DNA from: Gigantopelta aegis
Taxonomy: Eukaryota > Mollusca > Gastropoda > Neomphalida > Peltospiridae
DNA: 64,000 nt
Direction of reading: 5' to 3'
Assembly: GCF_016097555.1 (NCBI RefSeq)
Contig: NC_054713.1
Coordinates: forward strand, 8,792,867-8,856,866
Positions 55,407 to 64,000 of this stretch are shown here, piece by piece. The position numbers and the translations under genes are program-made. A model generated the notes under the pieces. That model was not told the DNA's origin and did no database searches. It saw only the letters and a program-made list of their open reading frames with translations. The stretch's first letter is position 1. Every line of letters begins with the position of its first letter.

Positions 55407-56015
55407 TTGATGCCAAATCGAATGCCATTCGAACATTTGGTCTTCGCATTAAGCAGTTTTTATCAGTTTCCAGACATTTTAAAAACGCCTTCATATTTTA
55501 TTTTGCCACCTTGGTGTATCAAACCACCAAAAATTGTATTCGATCTTGTGCATCTAAAGAAAGATCGCACAGATGCAGTTATTTATAAACAACATTTCAT
55601 AAAAATCCAAGAGAGTTACTGTGATTACATTCCTGTTTACACAGACGGATCACGGGATGGGAATTCTATGGCTTCTGCTACAGTTTTCCCACCAGACGCA
55701 ATAATTTCCATGAGACTGCCTGATTCAGCATCAATCTTTACTGCTGAAATTTGGGCAATCACTGAAGCCCTGGAACAGATTGAGGATTCATGTGCATCAA
55801 AATATATTATTTTTACAGACTCACTTTCGGGTCTCCAAGTTTTACAGTGCATGAAATTGGAGCATCCCTTAGTTGGGATGGTCATACGAAAGTGTGTCTT
55901 TCTATCAATTGCCAATAAAGATGTTATATTTTGTTGGGTACCTAGCCACACTGGCATTAAGGGTAACGAAAAGGCAGATGTTGCTGCCAAGTCTGCTTTG
56001 GTGTATTGCCAATAA
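55407..56015 (+). CDS. RNase H ORF of the degenerate LINE
   Basis: 202 codons, of which roughly the last 135 form an RNase H domain (Asp in YTDGS, Glu in TAEIWAI, Asp in FTDSLSG, His/Asp near WVPSHTGIKGNEKAD). The first part is in a different frame from the upstream RT. It degrades RNA in RNA-DNA hybrids in related elements; here it is part of a dead copy. Confidence 0.75.
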   Translation: MMPNRMPFEHLVFALSSFYQFPDILKTPSYFILPPWCIKPPKIVFDLVHLKKDRTDAVIYKQHFIKIQESYCDYIPVYTDGSRDGNSMASATVFPPDAIISMRLPDSASIFTAEIWAITEALEQIEDSCASKYIIFTDSLSGLQVLQCMKLEHPLVGMVIRKCVFLSIANKDVIFCWVPSHTGIKGNEKADVAAKSALVYCQ

Positions 56016-56254
56016 AACGAACATGTTATAATCCTTTCTTTCTTAAGTGGTCGAATACTGGAGCCGTTGCCCTATTATACTTTTCCCCAACAGCTCCTTA
56101 CACTGTGGTTTTACATACATATATATAAATAATATTTTCATATAGGCCTACTTACCATTTGTGACCCCCAATAGCCGATGTGTATTTTTGTGCTAGGGTG
56201 TCGTTAAACATTCACTCCCTCACTAAACTTAAAACACCTACAATAAGTTCTTAC

Positions 56255-56400
56255 AACCGTCAAATTATCCCTGACGTCATTCTCAATCTGCTGATTAAAC
56301 AATGACGTCACGTCATTGTAACGCACCTCGCAATGTAATTAAAATAAATTTCGTATAGACCTAAACACATTACCGACATGGGGTGGGTGGGGGATAGACA
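56255..56400 (-). repeat. TGACGTCA-bearing repeat, second copy
   Basis: Inverse of 42440-42640. 56400-57120 is T-rich sequence with homopolymers; nothing coding is recognised. Confidence 0.6.
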
Positions 56401-57127
56401 CTGTGGATTACGAAAGATGATTCGTATTTCTTAAAGGACCATGTACAGTACTTTTGAATGCATGTCGGTGTTTGGTTCGGTTTTATTTGTAGATTTGTTT
56501 AGCTACTCCGTGTGCATGCTAGGGGCTAATGGAATATCAGTGTGTGTTTCGGGGCGTTTTGTTTATTTTATTTTTTATTATTGTTTAAAAAAAAAAAAAA
56601 ATTGTATGTGGGTTTTTTTTTTTTATGTTTCTTTTTTTTTAATTTCGTTCTCTATTTGATAAAGGGTTTGTTTGTAGACGTTCGTACAATGTTGGGTAGT
56701 TTACATCTCTATTGGTGTAGTTAATCAAACCAAACTTTAACTTAACTTTCTCTTTCCTGCCAGTTTAATAGACGCGTGGGTGGATGTTGTGGATGGGGTA
56801 TGGCCCAGGTGTGTCGCATATAAACATAACAGGGCTAGAGGACAGTCGAGCTAGACTAGTTCCTAATTCAGTTTGATACAGAACAAGCCGTTCAACCTAG
56901 GTTGGTCTAATACGCAAGTTTAAGGTTTACCCAACATATGTGTGTGCTGAATATTTACCTACCTCGTTATTCAGCACAATAATGAGCACACCAAAGACTA
57001 TATGGCACTGGCGTAGCAAGAGGGGGTGGGAGGTGTGGTGGCAAAGTGCCACACACACATTTTTGGAAACAGTAGCAGCAGTGATGTTTCATTAGCGTGT
57101 TGTGTATACTTGTGAAATTTGTATTTT

Positions 57128-57350
57128 CTGTGTAGTTGCGCTTCCCACATGCTGAATAGCACAAACCATGGCCTTTGTTGATACAGTTATGGATCACTGG
57201 TCGGTGCAAGTGGTTTACACCTACCCACTGAGCCTTGCGGAGCACTCATTCAGGGTTTGGAGTCGGTATCTGGATTAAAAATCCTATGCCTCGACCCAGT
57301 ACCTACCAGCCTGTAGACCGATGACCTAACCACGACGCCACCGAGGCCGA
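57128..57350 (-). mobile_element. 5' part of a type B2 SINE
   Basis: Minus strand, from gcgcttcccacatgctg to ccaccgaggccga. The tail half is missing. It abuts the GPCR relic. Confidence 0.85.
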
Positions 57351-57351
57351 T

Positions 57352-57386
57352 AGTCTGCAAGATCACCATGTTTCTCAAATGCGTCC
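57352..57386 (+). pseudogene. Relic of a third GPCR copy
   Basis: gtctgcaagatcaccatgtt and tctcaaatgcgtc match the TM3 start of both GPCR copies (VCKITMFLKYV) with two to three changes. Sequence on both sides is repeat or duplicated flank. It is directly followed by the paralog of copy 1's 3' flank. Confidence 0.75.
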
Positions 57387-58289
57387 AATAAATGGTGGCA
57401 TTGTTCGCAGTTTATTTCGGGCAGAGATTAAACTCAGGTCCAGTGCATTACCACTGGTATATCAAGGCCATGGTATGTGCTACCCTGTCTGTAGGATAGT
57501 GCATATAAAAGATCTAACCACCTCTGTGGATCCATTCAAATGTTTTTTCTCGTTCCAACCAGTGCACCAGAACTGGTAAAAGGCTGTGGTGTGAGCTTTT
57601 TTCTCTGTGGGAAAATGCATATAAAAAAATCCCTTGTTATAAAATGACTAATATCGAAAACCTCAATTAAAATACATCTCAATAATGAACACTATGGCGG
57701 CTATCTTGACAAATGGACGCCATATTGAACATTCAGGTGTTTCATTACTTGGATTTGACGAACGCCCCAGAGAGATCATCTGTGCCATTATTCATGTTTC
57801 TTTCATCATTTGAAAGGTTCTAATAACTATCTGTTCTCCCAATAGTGCTATTAGTAATTGACCCTGTTTTTGGGAGGGGGCCCTACTTTGACCCCCATAT
57901 TTGCCACACCCACCACTAGAAGCCTGTTTACCAAAACTTTTTTGTTAACATATACGATGAGGAATACAAAAAAGTAGGTCTACATAATGTCCTCTCCGGG
58001 TGGGACACATTCTGAAGCCGGTCTATTGCTACATTAAGAATAATGTAGCGGGTTTCCTCTCATGACTACGTGTCCGAATTGCCAATTCTTTGACATCCCA
58101 TAACCGGTGATTAATTAACTGATGTGCCCTAGTGGTGTCGTTAAACAAAACAAACTTTAACTCTTTTCATTCTCTGTATTTAGTAAATTGGTTTATGTTT
58201 TAAGTTGGGACACATAATGCCTTCGTTAGATACTTCGATGATTGTAGTGTACCTTCTGAATACAGTCTGCTCACCGTCACTCGCATTAA

Positions 58290-58806
58290 AGGGACATTCC
58301 TGAGTTTGCTGCATGTTTTAAGATGTTATCGACTAACAGAAACTTTTTAACGATTGTAATTACATATCAACTATATTGTTCTGCATAAATTATTGGTGTT
58401 TATATAATAAACGTGTTTCTGGTCGTTTTAATATGTGTACTAGGTTAAATTTCATTTTAATTCCTAAATATATTTTTTCGAACGTACAAAATTATTTGAA
58501 GACAAAATCCAGTTTGGGTTTCTTACAAATATTAAGACGACCAGAAACACATTGAATATGCAGACACTAATATTCTAAACAAAGCATTATAAACGTAGTC
58601 TTTACCATCTTGAGAAAGCCAGTATGTTGACTACAGGGCAGCACATACCATGGCTTTGATATACCAGTCGTAGTACATAGGAGCTGAGAAGATCAGTATG
58701 TTGAGTAATCCGGGTGTTTAATCTATAGTTAATAAGTAAGTTTAACCGTAGAAATATTTTATTAGTCGAAAACATCTTACAATGCAGCAAACTCAGTAAT
58801 GTCCCT
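58290..58806. mobile_element. TTAA MITE, third copy, with SINE fragment inside
   Basis: Ends agggacattcctgagtttgc and gcagcaaactcagtaatgtccct; TTAA at 58286-58289 and 58807-58810. A SINE-derived fragment (about 58597-58720) interrupts it. Confidence 0.85.
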
Positions 58807-58857
58807 TTAATTTAGGGAAGCGTTAATTGCAGGATCTACAGTAGTTTGGGCGAGTTA

Positions 58858-58860
<3 letters not shown>

Positions 58861-58909
<49 letters not shown>
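58861..58909. repeat. Poly-C run of about 49 nt
   Basis: An unbroken C homopolymer where the paralogous flank (37215) has only gcatcccctgcct. Confidence 0.95.
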
Positions 58910-58911
<2 letters not shown>

Positions 58912-59109
58912 GAACCGTTATACATCGGTCTCAAATATGGATATAATAAGAGGTTAATTAAAAATAACAGCATAACATTTTCTCTTTCCGACTTTTATTC
59001 CAACATCTCTCTAGTTTTAGAGATATGGTGCTACCAAACTTAATAATATATGGAATTAACAGCACATGTAAAACGTGTACGGATGGTACTTCACCCACTA
59101 CTCAAAGAT

Positions 59110-59520
59110 TTTAGAAAAAAGAAAGAAAGAAATGTTTTATTTAACGTCGTACTCAACACATTTTATTTACGGTTATATGGCGTCAGACCACGACCTTTGA
59201 TATACCAGTCGTGGTGCACTGGGCCCACAGACGAGGATCGATCCCAGACCGACCGGATTTCCTCTCTCAATATCTGTGTGGTTAAAGACCACAAAGATAT
59301 TGAGAGAGGAAACCCGCTGTCGCCACTTCATAGGCTACTCTTTTCGAATAGCAGCAAGGGTTCTTTTATATGCACCATCATACATACCACGGCCTTTGAT
59401 ATACCAGTCGTGGTGCACTGGCTGGAACGAGAAATAGCCCAAAAGGCCTACCGACGGGGATCGATCCCAGACCGACCGCGCATTGAGGGAGCACTTTACC
59501 ACTGGACTACTTCCCGCCTC
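59110..59520 (-). mobile_element. Rearranged type B1 SINE
   Basis: Minus-strand B1 with an internal inverted duplication: the head part (gtgcactgggcccacagacg) appears early and again normally at 59400-59510. Absent from the paralogous flank. Confidence 0.75.
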
Positions 59521-59631
59521 CGTTTTTAGAGGTTATCTCTGTAAAATACAACTTAACGTAAGTTATAATAATGTAATCGTTTATGTACGAATGTCAAAAA
59601 TAGCTTTAAGCTTTTACTGCCCAGCAATAGG

Positions 59632-59942
59632 GGTGGGATGTAGCTCAGTAGTACAGTGCTCGCTTGATGCGCGGTCGGACTGGGAATGATCCCCGTCTGT
59701 GGGTCCATCGGGCTATTTCACGTTTCAGCCAGTGCAGCACGACTGATATATCAAAGGTCGTGGTATGTGCTGTCCTGTATGGAAAAGTACATATAAAAGA
59801 TCACTTGCTACTAATATAAAAATAAAATTGTAGCGGGTTTCTTCCCTAAGACTATGTCAAAATTATCAAATGTTTGAGATGCGATAGCCGATGATTAATA
59901 TGTCAATGTGCTCTAGTGGTGTCGTTAAACAAAACAAAGTTT
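59632..59942 (+). mobile_element. Type A SINE shared with 38205-38512
   Basis: Same flanks (tttaagcttttactgccca) as the copy in the other flank. Tail tggtgtcgttaaacaaaac. Confidence 0.85.
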
Positions 59943-60043
59943 CAGCTTTCTACTGTGCAGCGTATACAGACTCAACGAGGCTGTGTATGGACACTAGTCC
60001 CGACTCACAGTAACCACAAATAGCTGACCACTAAATCTAAACA

Positions 60044-60245
60044 GCGGGACGTAGCCCAGTGTTAAAGCGCTCGCTCGATGCACGGTCGTTCTGGGATCGA
60101 TCCTCGTCGGTGGGCCCATCGTTCCAGCCAGTGCACCACGACTAGTATATCAAAGGCCGTGGTATGTACCATATGCCTGACGTCATATAACCGTAAATAA
60201 AATGTGTTGAGTGCGTCGTTAAATAAAACATTTCTTTCTTTCTTT
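60044..60245 (+). mobile_element. Internally deleted type B1 SINE
   Basis: Head gggacgtagcccagtgttaa, then a jump from ggtatgtaccatatgcctg to the tail; about 130 bp of the body is missing. Confidence 0.85.
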
Positions 60246-60311
60246 TTACTGAATCCAAACTATAAAGCGTCTTTCCGTTTTTTTAAATCGAATCTCTGTA
60301 CAAGGGTCAGG

Positions 60312-60632
60312 GCCTCATTCAGCTTAGTCGTTTGAGCGCTGCCTGAGGTGCTTGCGTCGCAGGATCGAACCTCCTCGGTGGATCCATTCACCTGATTGGG
60401 TTTTCTCCGTTCTAACCAGTGCACCACAACTGATCAACGGCCGTGGTATGTGCTTTCCTGTACGTGGGGAAGTGCATATTAAAAGAAATCCCTAGCTGCA
60501 TTAGAAAAATGTACCGGTTTCCTTTGATGACGACGTGTCATAATTACCATATGTTTGACATCCGATAGCCGATTATTAATTAAGCAATGTGCTCTAGTGG
60601 TGTCATTAAACGAAACAAACTTTACTTTTATT
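60312..60632 (+). mobile_element. Type A SINE
   Basis: Head cattcagcttagtcgtttga with gcaggatcgaacctcctc; tail tggtgtcattaaacgaaac. Confidence 0.85.
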
Positions 60633-60721
60633 TTCTCACAAGAATCACAAATAATCATGGACTACTAAAACCGAACGAAAATTGGGCTTTCCTTTTTCAA
60701 AGTCGTATCTCTGCAAAAGGC

Positions 60722-61683
60722 GACTTCCAAGCTAACTTGCGATGAGGACAGACGGGAGGGGGGGGGGGACCAAAACTGGCGGCGGTCCCTTCTGCGACGC
60801 CGCCCCCAGCCCAGCCTGAGTCGAGGAAACCAGCTACGCCGGAACCGTCGAGCACCGAGAGGGACAGACTCAACACCGCGGTGTGTGAGACGCCCCGTAA
60901 AGGCCCTCAATCGCCGATCACTACGTGGCCCAGACAGAACTGGCCGGTATCCCCGGTACTGCCAGTCGTCAAGCCACCGGCCCGATCAGCCGCCGTTGGA
61001 AAGAGGAAGGCCGTTGCTCAGCCGAGCGACCAACCTGACACGGCCCGGCCTCCTCCAACACTCGCACCGTCCCCCTCCGACTCGGAAGCCGTCTGGAAAG
61101 TTCAGATCGGGAAAATCAGGTCTGGCTGCCTGAAGTTCGTGCAGGTGGGACACCTCGGATCCGGCATCATTGATGGGCGGACTAGTGAAACCAGAACTAA
61201 AACAACTGCCTGATGGAAGGGCTTACGAGCTACACACCATCAAATCTACAGCCGGCAAGACGGGGTTGGTACTAACTCAGCGCCGAGAAGGAGTCTACCG
61301 ACAAGCGGTCCTGATTAAAGAGATGGATAGCCACACCATCCACAGGATCGTCAAGGCCCTTTTCGGCAACGACTACCGGAGTGTCATAAGCAATTCATCC
61401 CCGCCTTTGACGGTTCTCCGGCCATCGGTTCGCCGTAGGCCAACCTTCAACGGCCTTAACGAGGCCACTCACGTGGACATATAGATCGGACTTTAAACAT
61501 TTAGATCTTCGTTCAAAATTTTATGTCGAAATTACTTCTTTTTTAAAAAAAATATTATTAAATAGTCCGATCCACTCTTCTTTCTCTTATTTATTTTTGG
61601 ACTGTTCTTCTAAAAATGCTCCAAATTATATAAATATTCACACAACTCGAGTCAGGATGGGCACGTTAAACTAGTTATCATCA
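60722..61683 (+). mobile_element. Retroposon-like insertion with unrecognised ORFs
   Basis: About 960 bp flanked by the 12-bp duplication tctgcaaaaggc (60710-60721 and 61684-61695). The other copy of this flank (about 38670) has no insertion. The 3' end gggcacgttaaactagttat plus catcatc resembles LINE tails, as at 62600-62625. It is GC-rich and contains two overlapping frames: a Pro-rich one ending near 61213 (EAVWKVQIGKIRSGCLKFVQ) and one at 61170-61484 (LPDGRAYELHTIKSTAGKTG, LVLTQRREGVYR). I do not recognise either domain. It could be a processed copy of a host transcript, or a deleted LINE carrying only its first ORF. Confidence 0.75.
61170..61484 (+). CDS. Unrecognised ORF in the retroposon
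   Basis: 104 codons. The C-terminal part reads like a folded domain (VLIKEMDSHTIHRIVKALFG) and ends DI before TAG. The N-terminal part overlaps the Pro-rich frame, so a frame change between them is possible. No known motif. Confidence 0.45.
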   Translation: MMGGLVKPELKQLPDGRAYELHTIKSTAGKTGLVLTQRREGVYRQAVLIKEMDSHTIHRIVKALFGNDYRSVISNSSPPLTVLRPSVRRRPTFNGLNEATHVDI

Positions 61684-62369
61684 TCTGCAAAAGGCAGTGT
61701 CAAAGGGATATCTCGACAATGTCGAAGATCGTGCAGTGACAGTCAGGTGCCTCATATATAGGGGAGCTACTTTCAGGATGATACATCTTTATACTGCACA
61801 GGATGGGAATCAGTTGCACTAAACATCGTGGACGTAGTTTTCCACGTAAACGTATATCTACGACTAAACCACAATTCTTATTACTACTAACTAATATAGT
61901 TTAAAGTATACATATTTCATTTTCATTCGTCCTATCAGGGGCAGATTATGCTTTATCTAAGGGGTGGGTGGGTTCCGAAACAATATGTAAATGTTTATAA
62001 TTTGAAATTATAAATTTTACGTGGACATCAATTTAGATCTACGTAGTGGGGTTGGGATTTGGGGGGAGGGGGTGGCCATGGTGGGACTGGGACACCCCCC
62101 CCCCCCATAATCCGCCCCTGCCTAACAATGCTTTATAATATGTTTGCCATGGCACTTAACCTTGCAGTTCGGTACCCGCAATTGTTCTCAATGGGTTTTT
62201 TTTACATCTGTGAAAGGTGCTGACTGAGGTCCGAGGGATCCAAACTTGTCAACCTTGAGCATTTTGTAAATATTCAATATGGTGTCCAATATGGCTGCAT
62301 AACAACAGAACTGACAATATCTTCAGTAATGGTGTAATGATGAAATATATGTAGCCGTACGACAGGTAT

Positions 62370-62625
62370 AAATGCTATACTAGTCGGAAACGTGGAACGA
62401 CAAAACCGTATTCCGATATGAAAATCGTATCCCTGCACAAAGTAGAGTTAAAAGGATGTTTTAGGCGAAGTCGTGATCGCTTCCATGATCCACTATGAGG
62501 TACTCGTCCTTAGGAGGACCTACACTCCTCAGGTCACCGATCTTATCGGAGGTCGGACTCGGGATGGGCGTGTTCGAAACCCTAGTGGTATATGGGCATG
62601 TTAAACCAGTTATCATCATCATCTA
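62370..62625 (+). mobile_element. LINE 3' end with (ATC) tail
   Basis: gggatgggcgtgttcgaaac, cctagtggtatatgggcatg, ttaaaccagttatcatcatc. 5'-truncated, no coding part visible. Confidence 0.65.
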
Positions 62626-63045
62626 GGAGATACGTAACACGATGTTCCATCACTCTTGCACTGCCCGTAAGAGGACTGCCTCTCTCAAGACTAGCTTAGA
62701 AAACTCAGACTTATGATGCCAGTGGTGGATTTAAGGAAGGTGGCATAGGGGCCAGCACCCCCACCCACCCACCCATCTTCCTAAAATTTGCGACAGTTAT
62801 GTTATTATTTCGGGGGTTTTTCATTTTTGTTTTGCGTTGAATAATCCTAGGAATACCTCTGTGAACGTTTGTCACATGTCACTGACAATTTCATTTTGTT
62901 TCGCCAATGAATGGATGTTTTGTGAAATTGGTTCCAGAAAGACTGCTAAGGTGTCCAGAACAGCTTATTTGGACCTAAATTGGATAACAAAAAAACACAA
63001 AAATCAAACAAAAACAAAGAAGAAGAAATAATCCACGTGCTCGCG

Positions 63046-63768
63046 CTAAGTCTCTTTCTTGTTCTGGTTGTTCACTATCATCCAGACAAGACATTTCTCC
63101 AGAGATTTGTTTATCTCTTTTTCGTGTAACACAGTGTCGTCTGCGTCGCCGCCATCTTGTTTTTCTCCATAAACCACCGTCTCCACACTCTCCATTGCAC
63201 ACGCGAGATGATCTCCACAGAGAGACCGTCGCTTGGGGGGAGTGTCCGGGTTTGAATCCTGCTTGGTTATATCGCCTGTTAACCTCGGCACAGATTCCTT
63301 TTCGTAGACATCCAAAAACCGAAGACGCCCGGGTGTATTTTCATTTTTAAGCGATCGGCTATTTCCGGTATCGGCCGCCCTTGTCGTTCCGGTATTTCCA
63401 GTACCGACATCTTTAATCGGTCTGCTACTATTTCCAGTACCAGCCTCCCTAGTCAATCGGTCACTTCCGGTAAAAGTGTCCTTAGTTGTTAGGCTATTTC
63501 CGGTACCGGTCTCCTTTGGTATTCGGCTACGTCCGGTACCAGCCGTCTTAGTCAGTCGGCTCTTCCCGACGCTGGGGTCAGGTGATTCACTAATGTAACC
63601 GGAAGATCCGGTTTCGCTTTCGTCGATGGGACATAATTTCCACGGCGCGTCTTGTTTCGCCATGTCCATGGCAAGTTTGGCCTCTCGGGACATGCGGTCC
63701 GAGACTCTTTCCTTTAGCCTACTACACCCAAACCGCATTGACATAGATGTAGCTTCCGGTCCTGACAT
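63046..63768 (-). CDS. Unknown 240-aa protein or first exon, Thr/Gly/Ser-rich repeats
   Basis: The ATG at 63768 opens MSGPEATSMSMRFGCSRLKE; the frame ends at TAG (63046). Residues about 75-145 hold imperfect repeats of 11-13 residues built around (E/D)xGTGNS and (K/R)xxGTG, recurring five to six times. The rest is charged and hydrophilic, with no signal peptide or membrane segment, so it is probably intracellular. Codon use is richer in G/C than the flanks. I do not recognise a family. A further exon to the left cannot be excluded, since VNNQNKKET is a weak ending. Confidence 0.55.
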   Translation of the reverse strand: MSGPEATSMSMRFGCSRLKERVSDRMSREAKLAMDMAKQDAPWKLCPIDESETGSSGYISESPDPSVGKSRLTKTAGTGRSRIPKETGTGNSLTTKDTFTGSDRLTREAGTGNSSRPIKDVGTGNTGTTRAADTGNSRSLKNENTPGRLRFLDVYEKESVPRLTGDITKQDSNPDTPPKRRSLCGDHLACAMESVETVVYGEKQDGGDADDTVLHEKEINKSLEKCLVWMIVNNQNKKET

Positions 63769-63884
63769 GTTTCATTTTTCTTGTGTAGCTTAAGCCATTT
63801 TTCTCACTGACGGTCTGAAATATAAAAAAAAACGAATTATAAAGATTTCTTCTTTGTTTTAGGAGGACTACTTTTGAATTCGTT

Positions 63885-64000
63885 TCAACTTATTTTCGTG
63901 CTTATATCCAATTGATGTTCAAGCACACTGTCCTGGGCACACACCTCAGCTATCTGGACCTCAGGTATCTGGGCTGTCTGTCCAGGACAGTGGGTTAGTT
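63885..64000 (-). mobile_element. Type C SINE cut by the window end
   Basis: gtgcttatatccaattgatg, caagcacactgtcctgggca. A ctatctgg element is duplicated in its middle (63948-63978). Confidence 0.8.

Larger units (their letters stand above)
53748..56215 (+). mobile_element. LINE with RT and RNase H (I/Nimb-like), degenerate
   Basis: RT parts: QHLVWAFFYLEKAYDTKWKY (frame-interrupted) and YVDDFQICYMS (a YxDD box), then a thumb-like FSKSKT, KFLGV. The RNase H domain (55600-56015) keeps YTDGS, TAEIWAI, FTDSLSGLQ and the GNEKADVAAK end, so all catalytic positions look intact. The 3' end reads cccaatagccgatgtgtatt and gtgctagggtgtcgttaaac. Stops and frame changes break the RT, and another LINE is inserted in it (54000-54795). 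RNase H points to the I superfamily, and Nimb is frequent in molluscs; that last step is inference. Confidence 0.8.
57400..61790 (+). repeat. Segmental duplicate of the 34.4-38.75 kb flank
   Basis: Collinear blocks: gttcgcagtttatttcgggc, taagttgggacacataatgc, ttctctttccgacttttatt, aaaatagctttaagctttta, gacactagtcccgact and gtcaaagggatatctcgac. The duplicate lacks the 30-bp array and the type C SINE. It has its own insertions (57640-58010, MITE, B1 SINEs, retroposon). Confidence 0.85.

Overview
The window looks like a repeat-saturated, intron-rich animal genome, most probably a mollusc and likely a gastropod. The reasons are GT-AG introns of kilobase size, secreted CAP/EGF/ShK multidomain proteins, a class A GPCR pair, and dozens of tRNA-derived SINEs whose shared body (GCATATAAAAGATCCCTTGC) and tail (GTCGTTAAACAAAACAAAC or GTCGTTAAATAAAACATTT) I recall from molluscan genomes. 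The species call is an inference; no database was consulted.

Layout. 1-3175: a minisatellite that enters from the left edge; its unit read on the minus strand is the tRNA D-arm/A-box sequence. 3296-8879 (minus): 5' part of a small secreted EGF-like gene, with a signal-peptide exon and two Cys-rich exons. 8.9-14.9 kb: SINEs, a TTAA MITE and long simple repeats. 14970-25738 (plus): a secreted CAP-domain protein in ten recognisable exons (signal peptide, propeptide-like exon, CAP, EGF, ShK, EGF). It runs into a 200-N assembly gap exactly where the last exon's 3' end and splice donor begin to be tandemly duplicated. The two secreted genes are head to head, each with a TATA-like box and a 58-nt signal-peptide exon ending in phase 1.

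31787-33400 and 43013-49603 (both plus): two paralogous two-exon rhodopsin-like GPCRs, interrupted at the same codon (that of TM2 Asp2.50). Copy 1 has a 489-bp intron. Copy 2 has a 5.5-kb intron filled by about 100 copies of a 34-bp unit that is a duplicate of the exon 1 end plus its splice donor. An inverted array of the same unit lies just 3' of copy 2. A 35-bp remnant of a third GPCR copy survives at 57352-57386, followed by a degenerate duplicate (to about 61.8 kb) of the 3' flank of copy 1. Copy 1's flank carries a 2.4-kb, 30-bp minisatellite (34788-37190); the duplicate shows the same site unexpanded.

50.3-56.2 kb is a transposon graveyard: a broken BEL/Pao pol fossil (minus), foldback MITEs, and an RNase-H-bearing LINE with another LINE nested in it. 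60722-61683 is a retroposon-like insertion with a 12-bp target-site duplication, a LINE-type (ATC)n tail and unrecognised ORFs. A 240-aa minus-strand ORF of a probable host gene lies at 63046-63768.

The recurring theme is sequence amplification seeded on functional short motifs (A-box, 5' splice sites, transposon ends) and nested retroposition. No RNA gene outside SINE heads, no CRISPR array and no intact mobile element was recognised.
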